Shown: one piece after another, positions 7,512 through 11,372 of the stretch
Layout: every line of letters begins with the position of its first letter
Numbering within the stretch: position 1 is the first letter of the stretch
Notes under the pieces: model-generated
The model's input: the letters and a program-made list of their open reading frames with translations, nothing else
Database searches by the model: none
Told to the model about the DNA's origin: nothing
NCBI GenBank assembly: GCA_902464035.1
Contig: CABQHT010000060.1
Location: 1 to 11,372, forward strand
From: an uncultured Collinsella sp.
GTDB taxonomy: Bacteria; Actinomycetota; Coriobacteriia; Coriobacteriales; Coriobacteriaceae
Reading direction: 5' to 3'
Length of the DNA stretch: 11,372 nucleotides
Program-made: the position numbers and the translations under genes

Positions 7512-7681
7512 TTGATTGGGATAGTACTCAAGGTTTCCGCGCGATGCAAGATTATTATCACGTTGCGAGAATATTTTATCGCCCAACGGCACCTGTCGGC
7601 CGCTGAACGGCGTGACCGGCGACCTGCCTGAAGACTTTGTCCTGCTTGAGCCACAGGGCTCGTCCGCCGCGATGGCGCCAC

Positions 7682-7687
7682 TATACT
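7682..7687 (+). promoter_or_regulatory. Candidate -10 box upstream of the U32 gene
   Basis: TATACT matches the sigma70 -10 consensus at 5 of 6 positions and lies 32 bp before the U32 ATG, giving a short leader of about 25 nt. No good -35 box is visible at the right spacing, so the assignment is weak. The rest of 7512-7681 holds only small hairpins such as GAGCC/GGCTC at 7648-7661. Confidence 0.3.
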
Positions 7688-7719
7688 TTTGAGTATCTGA
7701 GCATTTTGAAAGGCAGGAT

Positions 7720-10212
7720 ATGACCGCAACCGCCAGTCGAACCACCAACCGCAGACCCGAGCTCTTGGCCCCCGCCGGAGGGCCCGAGCCCTTTGCCGCC
7801 GCACTCGCCGCCGGGGCAGATGCCATCTACTGCGGCATGGGCAGCTTCAACGCCCGCCGCAAGGCAACCAACTTTACCGACGAGGCCTTTGAGCAGGCGT
7901 GCCGCGCCGCGCATCTGGCCGGCTCGCGCGTCTACGTCACGGTCAATATCGTCATCAAGCAGTCCGAGATGGGCGAAGCGCTAGATCTCATCCATCGCTG
8001 CTCCACGCTGGGCGCCGATGCCTTCATCATCCAGGACTGGGGCCTGTTCTTTGAGGTCAAGCGCACCATGCCCGGCATCGAGACGCACATCTCCACGCAG
8101 GCGAACATCCATGACGACCGCGGGACCATCTGGTGCCGCGAGCAGGGCGCCGACCGCGTGACTCTCTCGCGCGAGCTTTCTATCGACGAGATCGCCACCA
8201 TTCACGACGCCGCGCCCGATGTGGACCTTGAGGTCTTTAGTCACGGCGCCATCTGCTTTTGCTACTCGGGTCTGTGTCTGCTTTCGAGCTTTGCCATGGC
8301 AGGCCGCTCGGCCAACCGCGGCATGTGTGCTCAGCCCTGCCGCCTGCCCTACGAGCTGATCGACGAGAACGGCCGCTCTCTCTCCCCTGCCGGTCGCGAG
8401 CGCGCGCTGTGCCCGCGCGATACCAACACCTCGCAGCTCGTCCGCCGTCTGTACGACGCTGGCGCCGCATCGCTCAAGCTCGAGGGCCGCATGAAGGCAC
8501 CGGACTACGTGTACTCCATCGTCGATGTGTATCGTCGGCAGATTGACGACATGCTATCCGGAGCCACCGTTGCCAAGGACGAGGAAGCCGCCCGCCAGCG
8601 CCAGCTCAAGCGCTGCTTCAACCGCGACTTTACGCACGCCTATCAGGACGGCACCTCGGGCGACGAGATGATGAGCTATGAGCGTTCCAACAACCGCGGC
8701 CAGATCGTGGGCACGGTGCTAGGCAGCCGCTCGGCCAACCGCGATGTGCGCGGCCTCAAGCCCGACGACCGCCGTCGCCGCGCCGCCATCGCCCGCATTG
8801 AGTTGTTTGAGCCCGTGGACAAGGGCGACCTGCTGGAGCTTCGCCACGACGATGAGTTCGACCAGTTCCTGACCACCATTGCCGCCGATGATGCCGCCGC
8901 GGGCGACATCATCGAATGTCGCGTGCCCCGCAGCATGCCCGAGGGCTGCCGCGTCCGCGTGATTCGCAGTCAGCGTGCCATCGACGCCGCCGGCGCCGCG
9001 CTCAAGCGCGATGTGCTGCGCCGCCGAGCTGTTGATGTGTCCGTCGTGGCGCGCCTGGGCGAGCCGTTTGCTGTCACACTCACCTGCTGTGACAACCCCG
9101 CGCTCACCGCCGCCGCCACGGGCTTCACCGTCGAGGCCGCCAAGACCCGCGCCGTCGAGGCGGCAGACCTGGTTGAGCATGTGGGCCGCATGGGCTCCTC
9201 GCCCTTTGAGGCAACGAGCTTTGACGTTTCGCTCGACGCCGGCTGCGGTATGGGATTCTCCGCCGTGCACAAGGTGCGCGCCGCCGCCTGTAAGGCATTG
9301 GAGGAGGCCATTCTGGCGCCGTACGAGGAGCGCGCAAAAACGCTCGAGTTGCCGGTACTCGACAAATGTACGCGCGCCATGCCCGCGCATTACCGCGACG
9401 AGCCGCAGATCTGCGCCGCCGTCACCACGCTCGAAGCCGCCGAGGCAGCTCGTGCCGAGGGCGCCGCACGCATCTACATGACCACCGATGCGCTCAAGGC
9501 TGTCGGACTCTCCCCTGCCGATGCATTTGAGCAGGGTATCGTGCCCGTACTCGACGAGGTCTGCCGCGCCGTTGACCACGAGCGCGTCGATCCCTGGATT
9601 CTTGCTGGAGCGACTGTCGCCGTCGGCAATATCTCCGAGCTCGCCGTAGCCGCGCAGGCCGGCGCCACGGTCGAGATTCGCTCTTGCCTGCCGGTGCACA
9701 ACACGCCCTGCATGGAGGCACTCGCTGATCGCGGAGCCGGCGCGTTTTGGCTCTCACCCGAGATCACGCTCGACGAGATTGTCTCGCTCGGCGCCGCCGC
9801 GCCTGCGGCTCTGGGCATCACCGTTTTCGGCCGCCCGCGCGTTATGACGAGCGAGCATTGCATTCTGCAGGTTGCCAACGGCTGCATCCACGATTGTGCC
9901 AACTGCCGCCTGCGTGCCCGCAAGCTCTCGCTCAAGAATATCGACGGAAATGTCATGCCCGTCCGCACCGACATCCACGGCCGCTCTCGCCTGTACGATG
10001 CCTACCCCATCGACCTCACGCCGCAGGTCCCTCAGCTGCTCGATGCTGGCGTGCGTCGTCTCATGGTGGACGGAACGCTGCTCGAGACGGATGAGGTGGG
10101 CCGTGCCGTCGCCCGCGTCCGTCGTGCCGTCGAAGCAGCGCAGGCCGGCCGCAAGCCCGCCGCCCGCCTACGCGGGGCGACCTCGGGCTGCATGTTTGTG
10201 GGAATCAGCTAA
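7720..10212 (+). CDS. Long U32 peptidase-family protein (RlhA/TrhP-related)
   Basis: An 830-residue cytoplasmic protein starting at ATG 7720 after GAAAGG. The N-terminal U32 domain opens with RPELLAPAGGPEPFAAAL (12-29) and contains the family cysteines C179, C186, C203 and C207 in GAICFCYSGLCLLSS and GRSANRGMCAQPCRLPYEL, then KLEGRMK (about 253-259). A collagenase-associated middle domain (DUF3656 type) follows, recognisable by FNRDFTHAYQDG and SNNRGQIVG. The C-terminal tail has four more cysteines (714, 722, 726, 729) and YDAYPIDL. The family was named for collagenase activity, but E. coli RlhA and TrhP act in prephenate-dependent hydroxylation of 23S rRNA C2501 and tRNA U34, using an Fe-S cluster. 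RNA hydroxylation is therefore at least as likely as proteolysis. It is followed after 15 bp by a pseudouridine synthase, which fits RNA modification. Confidence 0.93.
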   Translation: MTATASRTTNRRPELLAPAGGPEPFAAALAAGADAIYCGMGSFNARRKATNFTDEAFEQACRAAHLAGSRVYVTVNIVIKQSEMGEALDLIHRCSTLGADAFIIQDWGLFFEVKRTMPGIETHISTQANIHDDRGTIWCREQGADRVTLSRELSIDEIATIHDAAPDVDLEVFSHGAICFCYSGLCLLSSFAMAGRSANRGMCAQPCRLPYELIDENGRSLSPAGRERALCPRDTNTSQLVRRLYDAGAASLKLEGRMKAPDYVYSIVDVYRRQIDDMLSGATVAKDEEAARQRQLKRCFNRDFTHAYQDGTSGDEMMSYERSNNRGQIVGTVLGSRSANRDVRGLKPDDRRRRAAIARIELFEPVDKGDLLELRHDDEFDQFLTTIAADDAAAGDIIECRVPRSMPEGCRVRVIRSQRAIDAAGAALKRDVLRRRAVDVSVVARLGEPFAVTLTCCDNPALTAAATGFTVEAAKTRAVEAADLVEHVGRMGSSPFEATSFDVSLDAGCGMGFSAVHKVRAAACKALEEAILAPYEERAKTLELPVLDKCTRAMPAHYRDEPQICAAVTTLEAAEAARAEGAARIYMTTDALKAVGLSPADAFEQGIVPVLDEVCRAVDHERVDPWILAGATVAVGNISELAVAAQAGATVEIRSCLPVHNTPCMEALADRGAGAFWLSPEITLDEIVSLGAAAPAALGITVFGRPRVMTSEHCILQVANGCIHDCANCRLRARKLSLKNIDGNVMPVRTDIHGRSRLYDAYPIDLTPQVPQLLDAGVRRLMVDGTLLETDEVGRAVARVRRAVEAAQAGRKPAARLRGATSGCMFVGIS

Positions 10213-10227
10213 CCGAAAGGCTTACAC

Positions 10228-10887
10228 GTGAACGAAGAACCTCAAGTCCTCTACTGCGACGCCTGGCTCATGGCCATCGACAAGCCTGCCGGCATGATCG
10301 TCCACGGCGACGGCACCGGCGAGCGCACGCTCACCGACTACGCCAGCGACCTGCTACTGGCGATGGGCGACGGCTTTGCCGCGACCGACATGCAGCCGCT
10401 CAACCGCCTGGACCGCGACACCACCGGCGTGGTGCTGTTCTCGCTCGACAAGCAGACGCAGCCCGCCTTTGACCAGATGGTCATCGACCACGCTTTCGAA
10501 AAGCACTACCTGGCGCTCGCCGAGGGCAAGATCGACTGGAACGAAAAGCTCATCGACAAGCCCATCGCCCGCGACCGTCACGACAGCCGAAAGATGCGCG
10601 TCGGCGCCAGCGGCAAGCCGTCTCAAACGCGCGTGAAGGTGCTCAAGCGTCTTAAGAGCCGCCGCGGCCTGCCCACGCGCTCGTATATCGATGTCGAGTT
10701 GCTCACCGGCCGCAAGCACCAGATCCGCGTACATCTGGCCAGCGAGCGCCATCCCCTGGTGGGCGATGACCTGTACGGAACGCCGCGTCCCTGCGGCCTG
10801 ATGCTCCACGCCCACAGCGTGTCCTTCACGCATCCCGTAACCGGCGAGCACACCCACATCGAAGCCCCCTGCCCCTGGGAGCCCTAA
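10228..10887 (+). CDS. RluA-family RNA pseudouridine synthase (short form)
   Basis: A 219-residue protein without an S4 domain, the same size as E. coli RluA. RluA-type enzymes convert specific uridines in 23S rRNA or tRNA to pseudouridine. The catalytic motif is NRLDRDTTG (59-67), with D62 the expected nucleophile; the usual histidine before RLD is asparagine. Also present are AIDKPAGMIVHGD (16-28) and the TGRKHQIRVH motif near 165-174. The start is GTG 10228, after GAAAGG at an 8-nt spacing, and 15 bp from the U32 stop, so the two are almost certainly co-transcribed. The target uridine cannot be read from sequence. The last base of its stop codon is the first base of a 37-bp palindromic repeat. 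Confidence 0.93.
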   Translation: MNEEPQVLYCDAWLMAIDKPAGMIVHGDGTGERTLTDYASDLLLAMGDGFAATDMQPLNRLDRDTTGVVLFSLDKQTQPAFDQMVIDHAFEKHYLALAEGKIDWNEKLIDKPIARDRHDSRKMRVGASGKPSQTRVKVLKRLKSRRGLPTRSYIDVELLTGRKHQIRVHLASERHPLVGDDLYGTPRPCGLMLHAHSVSFTHPVTGEHTHIEAPCPWEP

Positions 10888-10923
10888 ACCACCACAAAGG
10901 GGACAGGCACCTTTATGGTGGTT
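10887..10923 (+). repeat. 37-bp palindromic repeat, copy 1 (REP-like; possible terminator)
   Basis: Left arm AACCACCACAAAGG (10887-10900), loop GGACAGGCA, right arm CCTTTATGGTGGTT (10910-10923), with one mispaired position. It begins on the last base of the rluA-like stop codon and is followed by TT. With the preceding A bases it forms a stem of about 15 bp ending in a short T-run, so it may terminate the U32-pseudouridine synthase operon. It matches copy 2 at 35 of 37 positions, in the same orientation. The core resembles extragenic palindromes found dispersed in many bacterial genomes. Confidence 0.8.
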
Positions 10924-10955
10924 TTGCCGCGATGGCTCTGCCGGATTCCCAAACA

Positions 10956-11010
10956 TCTCGATCTGTAACAGCTAAAGCCCATTTTGCGGTCTATCTGTTA
11001 CAGATCGAGA
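10956..11010. repeat. 55-bp palindromic unit 1 of 3
   Basis: Arms TCTCGATCTGTAACAG (10956-10971) and CTGTTACAGATCGAGA (10995-11010) are perfectly complementary over 16 bp around a 23-nt centre containing CCCATTTTGCGGTC. CA follows the right arm, as in the other two units. No coding potential or known RNA family was recognised. Confidence 0.85.
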
Positions 11011-11035
11011 CATTCGAATCCCCTCAAGGGAATAA

Positions 11036-11090
11036 TCTCAATCTGTAACAGTAACTCGGCAAAATCAGTCCCAGATGTTACAGATTGAGA
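11036..11090. repeat. 55-bp palindromic unit 2 of 3
   Basis: Arms TCTCAATCTGTAACA (11036-11050) and TGTTACAGATTGAGA (11076-11090) pair perfectly over 15 bp. Relative to unit 1, one G-C pair has become A-T on both arms, a compensatory change that keeps the palindrome. Its centre reads GGCAAAATC, the reverse complement of the GATTTTGCC-like core of unit 1, so this unit appears inverted relative to its neighbours. It starts 80 bp after unit 1. Confidence 0.85.
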
Positions 11091-11116
11091 CAAAGGGACG
11101 GCGCGGTTCGTAAGTA

Positions 11117-11171
11117 TCTCGATCTGTAACACCTAGCCCACTTTTAACGGTCCAGTTGTTACAGACTTAGA
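11117..11171. repeat. 55-bp palindromic unit 3 of 3 (partly degenerate)
   Basis: Left arm TCTCGATCTGTAACA (11117-11131) is identical to unit 1. The right arm TGTTACAGACTTAGA (11157-11171) pairs at 12 of 15 positions. The centre CCTAGCCCACTTTTAACGG is close to that of unit 1. It starts 81 bp after unit 2 and has the same total length. Decay of one arm suggests it is no longer under full constraint. Confidence 0.82.
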
Positions 11172-11188
11172 CAAACCGGCAGACAACG

Positions 11189-11223
11189 AAAGCGGCGACG
11201 CCCGTGATGGACGTTGCCGCTTT
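11189..11223. terminator. Terminator-like hairpin at the end of the repeat tract
   Basis: AAAGCGGCGACG (11189-11200) and CGTTGCCGCTTT (11212-11223) form a 12-bp stem with one G-T wobble and an 11-nt loop. TCT follows on the plus strand, and the A-tract gives a weak U-run on the minus strand. It sits between converging genes and could stop readthrough from either side. A further small hairpin, GAAAAC/GTTTTC, lies at 11232-11249. Confidence 0.65.
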
Positions 11224-11255
11224 TCTATTGAGAAAACTACTCGGTTTTCGTTACT

Positions 11256-11292
11256 AACCACCACAATGGGGACAGGCACCTTTGTGGTGGTT
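11256..11292 (+). repeat. 37-bp palindromic repeat, copy 2
   Basis: Left arm AACCACCACAATGG (11256-11269), the same GGACAGGCA loop, and right arm CCTTTGTGGTGGTT (11279-11292), followed by TT. It differs from copy 1 at two positions, each of which breaks a different pair. Both therefore look like decayed descendants of one perfect palindrome. It lies 24 bp from the stop codon of the minus-strand gene at the right edge. Confidence 0.8.
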
Positions 11293-11316
11293 TTGGCCTT
11301 AGCCCGTCCCCTGCTG

Positions 11317-11372
11317 TTAGACCGTGATGACGTTGTCCATTGCCCGGTACTTGGCGGGCACCTCGCCCGCGG
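11317..11372 (-). CDS. 3' tail of an unidentified gene (5' part outside window)
   Basis: A minus-strand frame is open from the right edge to TAA at 11317-11319 and encodes 17 residues ending KYRAMDNVITV. Nearly all codons end in G or C, as in the real genes nearby, and the stop lies just outside the repeat tract, which fits a gene end converging on the pseudouridine synthase. The segment is too short to assign a family. Confidence 0.4.
   Translation of the reverse strand, partial: AGEVPAKYRAMDNVITV

Noticed and set aside
7612..7692. Short plus-strand frame (26 residues from GTG) before the U32 gene
   Set aside because: Codon usage looks plausible, but there is no ribosome site and it overlaps the likely -10 box of the U32 promoter.
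8719..9699. Minus-strand open frame inside the U32 gene
   Set aside because: The U32 frame shows conserved domains throughout; this frame is compositional.
9859..9906. CxxxCxxC at U32 residues 722-729 as a radical SAM motif
   Set aside because: It belongs to the cysteine-rich C-terminal tail seen in long U32 proteins; no radical SAM barrel surrounds it.
10956..11171. CRISPR array
   Set aside because: Spacing is CRISPR-like, but the repeated units are 55-bp palindromes with variable centres and one inverted copy, and no cas gene is present.

Overview
The window is high-GC bacterial chromosome with strongly G/C-ending codons. Gene content (YgfK and SsnA of the selenium/purine cluster, a long U32 peptidase, 37-bp GGGGACAGGC-type palindromic repeats) suggests an anaerobic gut actinobacterium of the Coriobacteriia, for example Collinsella. 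That placement is inferred from composition and gene content, not from a marker gene. No rRNA, tRNA, CRISPR array or complete insertion sequence was seen.

Left half (1-5930, minus strand): an apparent operon read right to left encodes an NCS2/NAT purine permease, the amidohydrolase SsnA and the multidomain iron-sulfur flavoprotein YgfK, which runs off the left edge. Its two spacers (196 and 150 bp) carry strong hairpins without U-tracts, so they look more like RNA-processing or attenuating structures than full terminators. A sigma70-like promoter lies about 90 bp before the permease. Divergent from it (6283-6939, plus) is a YheO/DauR-type PAS-HTH regulator, the natural candidate to control the operon. 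ygfK and ssnA mark the selenium-dependent molybdenum hydroxylase cluster that has been tied to anaerobic purine and urate breakdown in gut bacteria. The rest of such a cluster should lie beyond the left edge.

Middle (6940-7719): a near-ideal bidirectional terminator separates the regulator from a convergent ridA gene (imine/enamine deaminase, minus), whose leader holds a 12-bp perfect inverted repeat.

Right part (7720-10887, plus): a two-gene unit encodes an 830-residue U32 peptidase-family protein (related to RNA hydroxylation enzymes RlhA/TrhP) and, 15 bp later, a short RluA-type pseudouridine synthase. Both families modify RNA, so the pair may be an RNA-modification operon.

Right edge (10887-11372): a 430-bp non-coding tract is almost wholly a chain of inverted repeats. 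Two near-identical 37-bp palindromes bracket three 55-bp palindromic units at 80-81 bp period, followed by a terminator-like hairpin and a small hairpin. A short gene tail on the minus strand ends at 11317. This repeat tract is the least explained structure in the window.
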